From the NCBI GenBank assembly GCA_028455995.1, contig JABELC010000005.1:1364001-1428000 (forward strand): a stretch of DNA of 64,000 bases, in the 5' to 3' direction. The stretch's first letter is position 1. Every line of letters begins with the position of its first letter. A program made the translations under genes and the position numbers. The notes beneath the pieces were generated by a model. It saw nothing but the letters and a program-made list of their open reading frames with translations, made no database searches and had not been told where the DNA came from. This document shows positions 12,079 through 23,830 of the stretch, one piece after another. Origin of the DNA: Scleromitrula shiraiana (taxonomy: Eukaryota; Ascomycota; Leotiomycetes; Helotiales; Sclerotiniaceae).

Positions 12079-14052
12079 TCAAAGCTCAAACTGTTTGTTA
12101 TCAAGTGGGTCCGTATAATAAGTCACCAAATTCCTCATACTCTTACTATGTGGATTTCTTGGTCTTAACTCTCGAGCAACAATAACTTTCCCTACTCTCT
12201 TCAATAATTCAACCTCGAAATCCTCGTTGAGCTTCATAGCAAAATGAGCTGGTTCACTTTGAATATTGATATCGATGTTGATGTCGATATTCTTGTAATC
12301 ACTTTCATCCGAATCTTGATCGGCATTGGAATTTGAGGAATATGAAGGTGAGTTTTGTTGATCTCTCTGTTGTAGGTATGGACGTACGGAAGCTTTGATG
12401 AAGAGTTTCTGGATGGGATGATCCAAAGGTAGTAATGTGAAGGCTTGGATTATATGCGATACTTTGAGAGGATGGTATAGAACTGGTTTGTCTCGCTCTT
12501 CTTTCAAAAGTGTCTCGAGTACCGGAAACATGGTTGTGGCTGTTCCTAGGATGCCAATACTGGTTGCGAGAACTATGAAGTCGATAATTGTGGTTATAAG
12601 GATGGGCTTTGAGATACCTGGTCGGAATGATACGTTCCGACATACAATGTATTGCAGAACTAGGTCGAATAGAGTGTGGTGGGTGCGAAGTAGAGCAATT
12701 TCTCGAGGTGAAGCTTGCTCTTCCTCGGATTCAAGGAGCTCTTGAAAGTATTGGGAATTGGCGCAGAGAAGTTGCTTTGGAACTTTGCGAATATTATCGT
12801 TTGCGAGACGGATCGTGATCAATGAGTCTTGCGTCTCAAATAGTTCGAGAAAATATCTAACGAACACACATCAGATGAAAACTTTAAAATATTTCTCTAG
12901 GATTTCTTCATACATGGCCCACTGTCTTGCAGGTGGTAAAATGCTTGCATCTTGCTCATCAGTCAGTGTTCGAGGCTTCTTTGACGGTCCCAAATCCTAA
13001 ATTATGTTAGTAGAATCCAAATACATTATAACAATGAGATTTCTTACAGGAGTTTCAGACTTTCTCTTTTGAGATTGGCCGCTTGAACTGCTAGGGCCAA
13101 AATCCTTTTCTCGAGAGAATTCCTTTTCTACTTGATCATCTTGAGCATTCATTTCCAATTCAAGGGCTTCTTCAATGTTGCCATTAGTACATAGCAAAGA
13201 TGACTTGCAATCTTCAACTGTAAGTTGTGGATAAACAGATCGCATTGCTGTGATTTTCTCCGCGTCCTCATCAAAAAGGCGAGGAGAATCAGGTTCTGGT
13301 GAAGGGATGTAACAACCGCTTGCGAAAATAGAATCAGAGTCATCATCTTCGACTTGGGCCTTGCCTTTGCCTTTATCTTTCTTCATAATTGGTACTGTTC
13401 GATTGCCGTGATCAGAAGGCCACTTCCAATCTTCCTTCTTGATCGAGCTTCGATGACGTGCTGAGCCATTAAGACCAGACGCTGAAGATGAAGCAGTTGT
13501 GGGAGTGAATACTCTCGCCGATGATTGGACGAATATAGAATCTCCATTTGGACTTCTATCCGAAGTCAAAGGTGAGGTATTTTTCGTAGTATCAAAGATT
13601 CCTTCAGTCAGCAAACCTAGAGCATCATCCAGAGATCCATTGCACGTCTTCAATGCGTAGAATGCCCACCATACAGTACATGGATAAAATTCCATCATTA
13701 ATCGAACCTTTTCCTGTAAACCTGCATCCGTGATATTTTCAATACTGTCAGTAGAAATGGTTGGTGAATATTGACTCTGGTTTTGAGGAGCACATTCGAG
13801 AACAGCAAGTGCAGCTTCCACTATCCTGTTGCATCTAACAAGAGTACAGATTAGATATAAGGCGGGAGTGTGTGGGTAAGCTACTCTAAGCTGCTGGAAC
13901 TTTTCAAGAATATCATTATCAATGATATCGCTCAACGTTATGTCTCTTCCAGGTCCAGAGCTGGCGTCTTCTTGAGCAAGATGGTTGTTCGATAATGATG
14001 ACGAGGCAAAGGTTGTATGGTGGCCAATAGGCTCAGTTTTGACGACGTACAT
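12079..14052 (-). CDS. Protein with three CUE-like segments and a BTB/POZ-like domain
   Basis: Exons 14052-13048, 12996-12914 and 12856-12079 (introns 51 and 57 bp) give 621 aa. Three short helical segments share the CUE/UBA pattern of a proline-containing first loop and a terminal (E/D)-x-A-L: near residues 50-86 (LRVAYPHTP...VEAALAVLE), 114-149 (MEFYPCTV...LDDALGLL) and 264-300 (MRSVYPQLT...IEEALELE). CUE domains usually bind ubiquitin. Basic and acidic linkers follow. After the second intron, YFLELFETQDSLITIRLAND and VPKQLLCANSQYFQELLE fit the start of a fungal BTB/POZ domain, which mediates dimerisation and often links to cullin-3. The intron at 12857-12913 joins the two halves in frame; without it they would look like separate genes. 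A role in ubiquitin signalling is inference. No close homologue was recognised. Confidence 0.78.
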
Positions 14053-15262
14053 GATGCGAATTAGAAATATTGATAAATGGTTTTGAAATGCGAAATAATA
14101 GATGGTAGAGGTTTTGATGTATTGGAAAAACGCTCTTTGCTCTGGGAGTTTGGAGACTAATGGTAAATGGAGGCCAAATTGAGCAGGCTGAATTAATCTG
14201 CGTCGGGAGGAAAAGATTGTATGTGATAGAATCTTGAGAAAGAGCTATCCAGTAGATCGGGGGCTTTAAATGGAAAAGGGTTGAAGGACAGATCAATGAA
14301 TAGAAGTGTAGAGTTTCCGAGAAAGCAGGATTTTCCAGAGCGTAGGCCAATCAAGTCGACAAGTAGGAGAAGCGATCTTTTTTGAAGTCTAATAACAAAA
14401 AGGAGAAACAGAAATAGCAAAAGTAGAGGCGTGTATAAAGATATTCTCAAGTTGAGTTTAAGTAGAAATAGTATTTTGTTTGCTGTTGAGAGGTTGAAGC
14501 GAATTGCAAGAGAGGGAGTTGCATTTTATCAGCAGTGAATTTTGAAGCTTTCCCCGCTTTTAACTTTCATGGATACTAATAAAAAATTGAGAGTAGAGAA
14601 CGAAGTATTTTGAAGGTGAATCTAATCAACTTCAACTGAAAATATTAATTGATGAGTTGATAATCCTATAGGGAATCAGTCAAATTCATTTCCCACACCA
14701 AACAGCTTACAAAGATAATCGTGCATTATGCGAGTCGGACTTAACAGTTCTTATTAAGATTTATCAATACTGGCCTAAGATTGACACCAACGAAGGTGAC
14801 ATTGAACCAAAGTTGTAGGCTGCAACACAGATGAGTAAACCCGATATGATATGGATTGTCAGTTCTTTTGCTCTCTTCAGATGAGATTATGATTGAATAG
14901 TTGAAGACGAACAAAACTGCGCCAGAAAACTAATGGAGCATCAGAGAATGAGCCAATTGACTGATTGCGCTTCTATACAGATCAAGACCTATGTGTTTTG
15001 ATCATTTAACTTGAAATTGAACAACTAAGAATATGGATTGTTCACTGGTGAGTCAAAAATAAATTATCTTGATTATCGGATAAGAAATCAAATGATATGC
15101 GTTTTAGTTTTCATCAGGATGTAACGAGTGACATAGTGAGTGCACCCTCTGGTGGAGTGACCGAATGAAGTAAATAACAGGAACAAATGGATGCCACTGC
15201 ATCAAATCCGAGCTCAGGCTTATGTGGAGAATCCAATCCCGTCTCCTCAAGCCCTTGCAAAA
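14053..15262. other. Intergenic, no gene seen
   Basis: Upstream region of the CUE/BTB gene followed by AT-rich spacer up to the dehydrogenase pseudogene. Short open frames on the minus strand at 14033-14450 are pyrimidine-rich and look like leader sequence rather than protein. Confidence 0.65.
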
Positions 15263-16704
15263 TCATGTCATCCATTGTGATTTGTGCAAATTCGGGCCAC
15301 CTGCAACCTTTTCAGTGTCTGTTTTGGAGACCACAGGCTCATGGGCATCTGTCGCAGTGTCATCGACTCTACAAACCAGCTTTGCAGCAGATCCCTTTCC
15401 TTGAGCTACTTCCAATATCCTACTGGCTGATTACTAATGCTTTATTATATATGTCTAAGTCTGCCGAATACTCACCCATCAGGAATTCCGGCAAGTCCGC
15501 GGTCTTTTACGATTGCGGGGTGAGGTCCAATCTTGCCTTCCGCTAACAGCTGTTCGTGCAACTTCCAGAACTTTCTACCAAACATGAAATGCTCCTTCAT
15601 AGTAGGGAAGTCTCTACCAAACTTCGAGAAGGCTTCTCCAGCTGAGGTATACGCCAGAAGTGCTGTAGCCTTGACATTTGGTTCATCCTTCCTTGGAAAG
15701 TTATCGATTGGTAGAAGACCCACGAGTTTCAGTTCATCATTCGTAGGCTCTGAAGAGCTTAGAGGAAAGGCTTCTGCTCAAATTTTTAAACTTTCTTTTG
15801 TGGAAATTGTATCGAGTATATAATGAAGAGACGAGTTACTATATTTTTGAATCTGCTCGGCAACATGTAGGATCGTGATAATCAAAAACTGCGTCCGCGC
15901 CGCGGGATTTGACAAGGTCAAAGTTTTCGGGGCTACAGGTAGTGATAACTGTAAGGCCAGATCTAACGTTGATGAGTTAGTATTAGATGCGGGTGAGTTT
16001 TGTGGCGTAAGGTTGAGTAGCAGAAGAGACATACAGCTTCGCATACTGTATGACAATAGTGCTTATCGCGGTACTTCCACCATATATCAGAGTAGGAAAA
16101 GGAGTTTTAGTAGGCTCATTTGGAAGTGGAAGATGCATGGTCATATAAAGTGCTTGTCCCACAGTCGTGACACCTACTCCGAAAGTGGCTGCTTCCTCGA
16201 AACCCATACTGTCTGAGATTCTAGCAAAATGGCCATCTTTAACCATTGCAAACTCCGCGAATGAGCCATCCTCAGCATTGTTCTGTCTTCTTGTTAGATA
16301 CAATTTGAGGTTTCCAATGATATTGTACTTACAGTGTTAGCGCAATGGCAAACACCATATACTCGATCACCATTCTTGACATCCGTGGTGAATTCTTCAC
16401 CTATGTCATCCACCACACCAGAGAAATCACAGCCTATAAAGAACTGTCACTATCATTCAGAGACACAATGATCAGTGTCACTCACCAAGTATATGTCCCA
16501 CTGGACGAACACCTGCAGTATGATGAAAATCGGCTTGATTATGTGTTAACCTGGTCCATCCTGGTGAAGTCCATACTCACTTGGATTTATAGCAACAGCC
16601 TTCGTACGAACCCTAATGTAATCAGGCCTCGAAGATTGTTGCTTGATATCGGCCAATGCGACCGTACCGGTTTCTTTGATGATAACGGCTTTCATTGTGT
16701 TCAT
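15263..16704 (-). pseudogene. Broken zinc-type dehydrogenase / enoyl reductase-like (MDR) gene
   Basis: Reading downwards from 16704 (or the family-like start MKAV at 16695), introns at canonical sites connect KAVIIKETGTVALADIK, VRTKAVAINPS, GHILGCDFSGVVDDIGEEF, GDRVYGVCHCANTNNAEDGS and ATFGVGVTTVGQALY. YGGSTAISTIVIQYAKLSG follows, where the family has its NAD(P)H-binding fold. A one-base frameshift near 15862-15868 separates TTCSPENFDLVKSRGADAVFDY from EQIQKYSNSSLHYILDT. A TGA stop follows at 15778-15780 (KI*AEAFPLSS). The C-terminal part (ELKLVGLLPIDNF to LVCRVDDTA) is otherwise well preserved and spliced, and ends at 15263. Medium-chain reductases of this group often act as trans-enoyl reductases in polyketide clusters, but none is nearby. 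The preserved splice sites point to recent loss. Confidence 0.85.
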
Positions 16705-18336
16705 CAACTTTCTCCAAAGATAAAAGGAAGAATAGATTGTTGGTGAGAGTAGAATGTGTGCTGCAGAGAAAATTGCCGGTATTTATAAAAGGTTAGAACG
16801 GAAGCGGGTAAAATTGTTGCAACGGTAGTTCTTCCTGCGTCATAACCCTCTGCAAGACTTTGCTGTTGTCAATCCCGTTGGTTATTAAGTGGCGCAGTGC
16901 AGTCCCTCGAACATGCATGAGTTTTGATTGGGTCTTATTGCAATAATTGGCCGATAATAGCTAACTGCATCGACGGGCGGATCAAAAAGTTACAGTGACT
17001 AATCTAGAATTCCGATTGGTTTACTTCTCCGTATTTTTAGGCTAACTTTGACTCCCAGAATTCATTTCATAAGGAAAATGGACTCAAGATTCATTCTGAT
17101 GCCATTGTAAACTGTGTCGTCTAGCATAATAAAGTCGTTATATATCACCTAACCTTGCTGCAAGTATGCCGGCCAACGATTAGGCTACTCTGGCTCCAGT
17201 GCTGTCTCTCGTCCTGCTAAACCTCAAAGATTCCCTTCTTCTAGTTCATTGTGCTCACTACAATGCTAGAGCATTATAATTACAAGCGCTAGACTATCTA
17301 GGACGCGTCAATTAAGAGATTGTTCGCAAATCTCTGGAGATGGTTGATCCTATGTGCAATGCAAAAACGGACCATATTATAACCATACTGTGCAAGGAAA
17401 GCGCGAGTACCCCTCAAGATATTAGCTGGTATCCTAAGATTTCTCGGGCACAAGGTGACGGATATCGTAGATTTCACCGATGGTGTTTTCCACGCCCAGA
17501 AAGACTTGACGCAGATGCCTGTTATTGTTATCTCTGGGCTTCGTTATGAATTGTATGTTGATGACTAGTTTCACTAGAAACTGTAGTTTAGATTTGCCCA
17601 CAAACCGGCAAATAACATATTCATTCCCAAGGCTTTTTGTAAAGGCCAAGAGACGAGCTCTAAATTCGCCAGCAACGAAAAGACACTTGACTTCTCTTTG
17701 ATTGACGCTTCTGGCGGAAAACATGTTCGGACCATATAGTGAACCTTGCTCGATATTCAACGCCATGCATAGAACCCCTCCCCTCCCCTCCCCTCCTAGA
17801 TTCCACACGTTGAAGGAGGGGCAATAATGAGCATGCTGTTTGGTAGTCCTCAAACGACCTCGAGAGGACTTAAATTATTGGTTTAGAAAGAAAAGCCGGG
17901 ATTTTCTCGCAGAGTTGGTCAGCTCGTCGGGTATCTACAGTAGATGTTTGTCAAAGCATTTGTTCCCGATAGACACAATCTGCGTAACATCAAAAAGTCG
18001 ATCTTTATTATCTTCCGATGATGATTTGTATAATACCAGAGTGCATATTCAAGTTACAGTACCATGTAACTTATTTGCTTCATACAACATGAGCAACAAT
18101 ATCAAATTTGGCGAATATAAGGGAATAGATAAAATTTATTGAAGCGTGAAATTCCGCTCCATGACAAACTGATTCCACCTGCCGTTTCCAAATTAGGAAA
18201 GGCTTGTTATATCCAACCGGGCGGCATTAACTTTACACCTTTTTCACAAGCACTTCCGGAGCAAACTGAATATTTACGGCTTTCTCACAACACCTAAAAG
18301 CAAAAATCCATAATATCTTCTCCCTCTTTATCCAAT
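16705..18336. other. Intergenic, possible faint coding relic at 17.3-17.75 kb
   Basis: No gene can be supported. Around 17340-17740 several frames stay partly open and read protein-like (for example LRFLGHKVTDIVDF), but stops interrupt them and no family was recognised. A CCCCT run lies at about 17775-17799. Confidence 0.5.
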
Positions 18337-19628
18337 ATGCTTATGAGAAGTTCTGTCAGGTCGGCGCAAGTATGTGAATTTATTCATTTTCTCTTTCAAT
18401 GGCATATTCAATTCTACCATTCATGTCTATCACAAGCTAATTAACCAACTTCTTATCAGAGCCTTCTGCGAACCGCCAATGCCGCTCCTACAAGGACTTT
18501 CGCAACTGTTCAATCCGACATTTTCAAGCCAACAAAGTATGGCGGAAAATATACAGTTACTTTGATACCCGGTGACGGTATTGGAGCCGAGGTTGCTGAA
18601 TCCGTCAAGACGATTTTCAAGGCAGACAATGTACCGGTCGAATGGGAACAAGTCGATGTGTCTGGAGTAGAAACTGGAAACAAGCACTCTGAGGATCTAT
18701 TCCGAGAGTCGATAGCATCTTTGAAGAGAAACAAGCTTGGTCTTAAGGGTATTCTACACACACCAGTTGACAGATCTGGCCATCAATCCTTCAACGTCGC
18801 ACTTCGTCAAGAACTCGACATCTATGCCTCAATTGTCCTCATTAAGAACATTCCTGGATACAAAACCCGTCATGACAATGTTGATCTTTGCATCATTCGT
18901 GAGAACACCGAGGGAGAATATTCTGGTTTGGAACATCAATCTGTTCCAGGTGTAGTCGAATCGCTCAAAATTATTACTCGGGCCAAGTCCGAGAGAATTG
19001 CCAAATTCGCTTTCAGCTTTGCTCTCGCCAACAACCGCAAGAAGGTAACCTGTATCCACAAGGCCAACATCATGAAGCTTGCCGACGGACTATTCAGAAA
19101 TACCTTCAACGCTGTCGCTAGGGAATACCCCACTTTGAATTCCAACGATATGATTGTTGATAACGCTTCCATGCAATGTGTTTCTCGACCACAACAATTC
19201 GATGTTATGGTTATGCCCAACTTGTACGGAGGAATCTTGTCCAACGTTGGTGCTGCTCTTGTCGGTGGCCCTGGTCTCGTTCCAGGTTGCAACATGGGTC
19301 GTGAGGTTGCTGTTTTCGAACCTGGTTGCCGTCACGTTGGTTTGGATATCAAGGGTAAGGATCAAGCTAATCCTACCGCTATGATTCTCTCCGGCTCCAT
19401 GCTTTTGAGACATCTTGGTCTTGATGAGCATGCCAACAGAATCTCTAAAGCTGTCTATGATGTTATCGCTGAGGGGTAAGTTATATTCTCTATGTAATAC
19501 GTTTATTGATAAGTGCATTTGTACTAATGTTTTTATACAGAAATGTAAGAACTCGTGATATGGGTGGTGTAAGCACCACTAACCAGTTCACTCGTGCTGT
19601 TTTGGATAAGATGGAGGTGGCTGCATAA
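18337..19628 (+). CDS. IDH1: Isocitrate dehydrogenase [NAD] subunit 1, mitochondrial
   Basis: Regulatory subunit of the NAD-dependent isocitrate dehydrogenase hetero-octamer in the TCA cycle. Exons 18337-18369, 18460-19475 and 19541-19628 give 378 aa (yeast Idh1 is about 360). The first 33-bp exon starts an Arg/Ser/Ala mitochondrial presequence (MLMRSSVRSAQSLLRTANAA). Then come VTLIPGDGIGAEV, the substrate-loop region, RENTEGEYSG, KANIMKLADGLFR, the MPNLYGGILSN metal-site region and a C-terminal STTNQFTRAVLDKME. GLEHQSVPGVVESLK and the lack of the catalytic SFRSLRK-like loop favour subunit 1 over subunit 2; this is family knowledge applied by eye. The intron donors are canonical (GTATGT, GTAAGT). 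No defects were seen. Confidence 0.95.
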
Positions 19629-20292
19629 AAGTAGAGGCTGGCTAGACTGATTGTACAAAGAGGATACTTAGACATGGGCCTGCAACTGTACTTTAAGGAA
19701 GTGGTAGAGGTGCATGCATAAATTCATTATACCCATCTATCCAATGTTTTTTGTGACAGTTTTCCTTCTATGTGCTGTTTGGAACTTCTTGTTGATACTA
19801 TTTCCATCCCATTCTATAAGGCCTTCCGTTGCTTCTCTTCTTTCATAGCAGACTGATGCTGATTTCACTTTCTACATAATATTTTTGAACACATGCTACT
19901 TACACTGCATGTATCGCTTTCTATGTATCTAGAAAGCGATACATACTAATTCTCGGTCCTTGCATTGCGAATAAGCTATATGACTATGGGATAGAGCGAG
20001 TCTAGTGTTGAGCTCTACTGTAATTTCTTAGCTTGTTGGTGTAGCAACTTATTAACGATATTGAATATGTCGCAGAGTAAGTTTCTTCTACCTTTATATC
20101 AATGTTTAGGTCAAGTAAATCACAAAATTACATTGGGGATCATTACTGGGTTCCAGATTCATTGTGTCATTCTGGACACCAATTAGCTCTTGATTTGATG
20201 CCAAAACACCTGATATCATGACAGTAAATAACTCCTTTTCCTTTTGCCAACGCCAATCCATGCAAACAATATCTCCGTCACCTGCTAGCTTT
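19629..20292. other. Intergenic between convergent genes
   Basis: Lies between the 3' ends of IDH1 (+) and BUD23 (-). No coding signal. A short perfect inverted repeat (GTATCGCTTTCTA ... TAGAAAGCGATAC) lies at about 19911-19943 and could form a hairpin in a transcript. Confidence 0.6.
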
Positions 20293-21205
20293 CTAAAAAG
20301 CAATATGTCTCTTCCTACCGGTATACTTCGAAGAGTTCTTAACCACTTTCCCTTTCCTCTCCATCTGTTCCTTCTTCCCCAAAATCCACTTTTTGCTCCC
20401 CTTCTTGACCTCTCCCTTTCCAGATTTATCACCCCTTTTCCTCCTAGCATCCAACACATCTACACCCTCCATACCATTGACCACACGAGTGATATCCCCT
20501 CCTGTCCCCTCCCCTTCTCCTCCACCAACGGTCAAAACTAGATAAACCTTCTCACCTTTAGTTCCCCCCGCATCCTCCAATATTCCCGCTCCAAATCCTG
20601 CCTTCACTGCCGCCCCACTAATCGCCGTCCTCTGCGCCTCATTCTTCGGATAAAACTGGCAAACTGCTCTCCCGCCCCTCTTCAAACTAGCATACAACCC
20701 ATTAAAAAACCGCGACAATCTCCCCGCAGAACTAACATCCGACGTCTCCGCATTACACAACCATTGAATCGCACTAATACTGATCGCCGCATCGAAACTT
20801 CCCGCTCGAAACGGTATCCCCTGTCCTATATCCGCGAGTAATAAATCGCCCTCTACGTCTCGCTGGAGAGCCACGTCTAGCATGGATGCGGAGATGTCCA
20901 TTCCGACCCAGATGTGAGGACCGCCATCTTCGGGGTCAAGTGAGGAGAGAATTTCTCCAGAGAGTCCGGAGCCGCAGCCTACGTCGAGGATTAGAGAGGG
21001 GCTTTTGAGGTCGAGGAGTTCTAGCGCTCGGTGCGTCATGCTGGCTTGGATGTTTTGGATTCGAGATGATGTGGTGTATTTTCGTGCCTCGGTATCATTG
21101 TAATGGAGGTCGGGGGGACTGTAATAGTTGGTTAGAAGGGGATGGATTTTTAGAAAATGAGGGGGAGAAGGGGAGCACAAACAGTGTATCTTCTGGGCGA
21201 GACAT
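20293..21205 (-). CDS. BUD23: 18S rRNA (guanine-N7)-methyltransferase Bud23
   Basis: Methylates G1575 (yeast numbering) of 18S rRNA together with Trm112 and promotes 40S export. Exons 21205-21183 (23 bp, MSRPEDTL) and 21118-20293, with a 64-bp intron, give 282 aa. The N terminus MSRPED-LPPDLHYNDTEARKYT is the family signature. SAM motif I, LILDVGCGSGLSGEIL, is at about residues 50-65, followed by GMDISASML, LLADIGQGIPFR and SISAIQWLCNA. The Lys-rich tail (KKGSKKWILGKKEQMERKGK and on) is the WBS-type C-terminal domain. The tiny first exon is needed for the correct start; the open frame alone would suggest a wrong, longer N terminus. It is divergent with SVP26 across 352 bp. Confidence 0.96.
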
Positions 21206-21557
21206 ATTGGCGGTCTTTTGTTTCTGCTAATGCAGATATCAATTGTGATGACTAAGTGTTCAATCAATCTCTCGAAACTCCTCAAACAATGTCTCCTCGT
21301 AAGTGAATTCCGTTTTTCTTTTGGAAATTATCTCGCCGTCATACACATCGGAATCCGAACTTTTTTTAGGACGTTTCTTCGATAAGAAAAAGATAAAAAA
21401 TTATACCTCGGGGTAGTGCCGACTATTAGCCGACCAAATCTGGGGAAAAGTAAAGAACAGTTTATATCCCAAACATGAACGTCGAAGAGATGTTAACTTC
21501 TCTACCATGATGCCTTACTGAATTACATCAAACGCCCTCTCTCTTTAATCGGAAAAC
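21206..21557. promoter_or_regulatory. Divergent promoter, BUD23 / SVP26
   Basis: A 352-bp spacer between diverging start codons, necessarily containing both promoters and 5' leaders. No specific factor site could be assigned by eye. Confidence 0.45.
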
Positions 21558-22410
21558 ATGTGGATTTTACCACTCGTCGGATATTTGGGCATGGCTGTTG
21601 GGTTTGGTTTCCTTACTCTGGCTATTGGTATGTCGTTATTTATAACCCCCCCTTTCGATACTAGCTCTGCTATTCCTACAACTGAGTTTAAGCAATACAC
21701 CATTACCTATCCCGTATACAAATCATAAATCAGCTACTCACATGTGGAAACAGCATCGGGATTATATTACCTCTCCGAACTGGTTGAGGAACACACCGTT
21801 CCAGCCAAACGATTCCTTACTCGAATGATATATGGAGTGATTGTGCTCCAAATATTACTCTGCGTAGTAGATGGATTTAGTTTTAAATTGAGTCTACTAG
21901 GAATCTTCTCGCATGTGGTATATCTAGGAAATATGAGACGATTTCCCATTGTGAAACTGAGTGATCCATTATTCATTACATCATGCGGTACTCCTCCCTT
22001 TCTCTCCCTTCTTTATATTCATACCGAATACATACTAATGAGGACCAAACCCAGCTCTCGTAATATTAAACCATTACCTCTGGTTCGTACATTTCTCACA
22101 GGGACCATTGGCACCACCGAAATCTATCTACGATTCCGCTCAATACCCTGATTTTACGCAAATCGCATCATATTTCGGGTTGTGTGTTTGGATGACCCCC
22201 TTTGCGCTGTTTGTGAGCTTGAGCGCGAGTGATAATGTTCTGCCGACGATGGGGAGTGAGGAGCCTGGTGGAGTGGGTGGTGCGGCCGTTGGGAAGGATA
22301 TCAAGGGGAGACAGGGGATGGCGAAGGTTATTGTTGATGTGGTTAGGAATGCTATTACTCAGGCTGGGAGGAGTGTGGGTTGGGTTAGGAAAGAGGACAG
22401 TACGTTTTAG
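21558..22410 (+). CDS. SVP26: Svp26/TEX261-family ER-Golgi cargo adaptor
   Basis: Four-pass membrane protein that in yeast loads Golgi mannosyltransferases into COPII vesicles. Exons 21558-21627, 21754-21987 and 22055-22410 give 219 aa (yeast protein about 228). Hydrophobic segments are near residues 1-25 (ILPLVGYLGMAVGFGFLTLA), 50-70, 75-115 and 145-165. Family stretches include ASGLYYLSELVEEH, SLLGIFSHVVYLGNMRRFP and ILNHYLWFVHF. The C-terminal ~50 residues are Gly-rich, charged and cytosolic. Both introns were needed: without the second, the frame runs into an unrelated sequence. The start is the ATG at the head of the first TM segment. Intact. Confidence 0.92.
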
Positions 22411-22906
22411 TGGGAGGTCAGGGTGTGGTTATCATGGGAGGCTTTGTATGATATTATGTTGCTATGGGGACTTGGTTTCAAAAACATGGTTCTAAGTGGT
22501 TACAAGACATAATCGTCTATTATGACTTATGGAGGACATGCATGCATTAATAAGTTCGGGAGCAGGGGGAATCAAAAATGTTCCCATGTGCGAGAGAATG
22601 AGTAAGTGATGTAAAGTATCATTGATATTATGCTAATGATTTGAAACTGAACTCCATATGAGCAAAAGCAAGTTCCCAAGGGTATCTCCCAACCAGATCT
22701 CTACCCATCAAACGCCCTGAGAGTAAGATATATGAAGTGGCCTAAAAGTAAGTGTATGTATAGCAACAATAGATAGCAATATATGAAATAATCCGCAATA
22801 TAAAAAAGTGCATCGTATCAGGTCAACCTAATACACAGCATTAGTATATCCAATTTAATGAACACAGAATGCACATTCTCATACATACCGTTCCTCAATA
22901 ATTCAT
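22411..22906. other. Intergenic between convergent genes, no gene seen
   Basis: 3' flanks of SVP26 (+) and the small coiled-coil gene (-). AT-rich, with no coding pattern. Confidence 0.7.
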
Positions 22907-23442
22907 TCAAGCAGCATCCAGTTCCTTAATACTCTCCAAACGCCCCACAAACATAGCATCCATCTCCCTACACATATTCAAAGAATTTCTCTCAACAGAA
23001 GCCATACAAGTCAAGATTTGAGCCTCCAGTTCCTGACGTTTCTTGTTCAATGAGTTGAGTCTTGTCCATTGATTTCGTTGGATTTGGTTTCTAATATCTA
23101 TTAGTTCTCATCTCATAGACGAGAGAGGGAAAGGGGAAATTCGCACTTTCGAATTTTCCTAGTCTCAAATACTCCATCGATTTTAGCTCGGATTTCCTTG
23201 ACGCGTTTAGCTCGATCGTTCTCGATTTTGTTGCGTTTGGCTTCTCGTCGCTTTTTCGTCTTTTGGGTATATTCATGTTAGAATTGAGATGGAAAATAGA
23301 AAATGTGTTGAGAGAAAATAATGATACGTACGGCAAGAGTCATTTGCTGGGCAGTTTGCATCAAATCTATGTCCATATCTTGTGAGTTTTCTGATGCTAT
23401 AGATCCATTTTCAGCGTTGGCTTTGGTGGATTTGGGTGCCAT
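22907..23442 (-). CDS. Small coiled-coil protein, function unknown
   Basis: Exons 23442-23332, 23259-23147 and 23090-22907 give 135 aa. I do not recognise a family. The first 37 residues are polar and start MAPKSTKANAENG. Residues about 38-75 are strongly basic (KKRREAKRNKIENDRAKR). The rest is helical with heptad-like hydrophobics (LNSLNKKRQELEAQIL, MCREMDAMFVGRLESIKEL), so a coiled coil is likely. The second intron ends at the second of two candidate acceptors (GATATTAG), because the first would create an immediate stop. It is divergent with PXR1 across 388 bp. A nuclear or nucleolar location would suit the basic stretch but is inference. Confidence 0.75.
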
Positions 23443-23830
23443 TTTGAGGATATTGATATTTGTTTTAACTGTATGGACTTGGATACGTAAGGAATTTTCA
23501 AATTCTCAAATGTAATGTAATGTAACCTCAAGCTGAAGAAGTGATTTTTTTTGGTTTGGTGGTTTGGTGAAAGTGAAGATTAATGACTTCAAGGTATTGA
23601 ACATATCGAAGGAAGTTGAAGCTTCTTAATCTAACCAATCAAATACTAGTCACAAATTTCCCCGCTAAAATTATTTCTACCCCTGCACAAAAAAGTCCCC
23701 CGACCACTTTTTTCTCACTGTTCCATTTCATCAATATCACAATTAAAATCTCAATTTCCCCTCAAATCTTTTCTCTTTACAACCACAATTAATCCAATTG
23801 AACTGTATTTTTCCATATCAAATTTTCAAG
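23443..23830. promoter_or_regulatory. Divergent promoter, coiled-coil gene / PXR1
   Basis: A 388-bp spacer between diverging starts. The PXR1-proximal half is pyrimidine-rich, which is common just upstream of fungal transcription starts. Confidence 0.4.

Noticed and set aside
16500..16620. A 38-bp first intron in the dehydrogenase relic, giving ten more residues
   Set aside because: Shorter than any other intron in the window; the 68-bp version uses a GTGAGT donor. The choice does not affect the pseudogene call.
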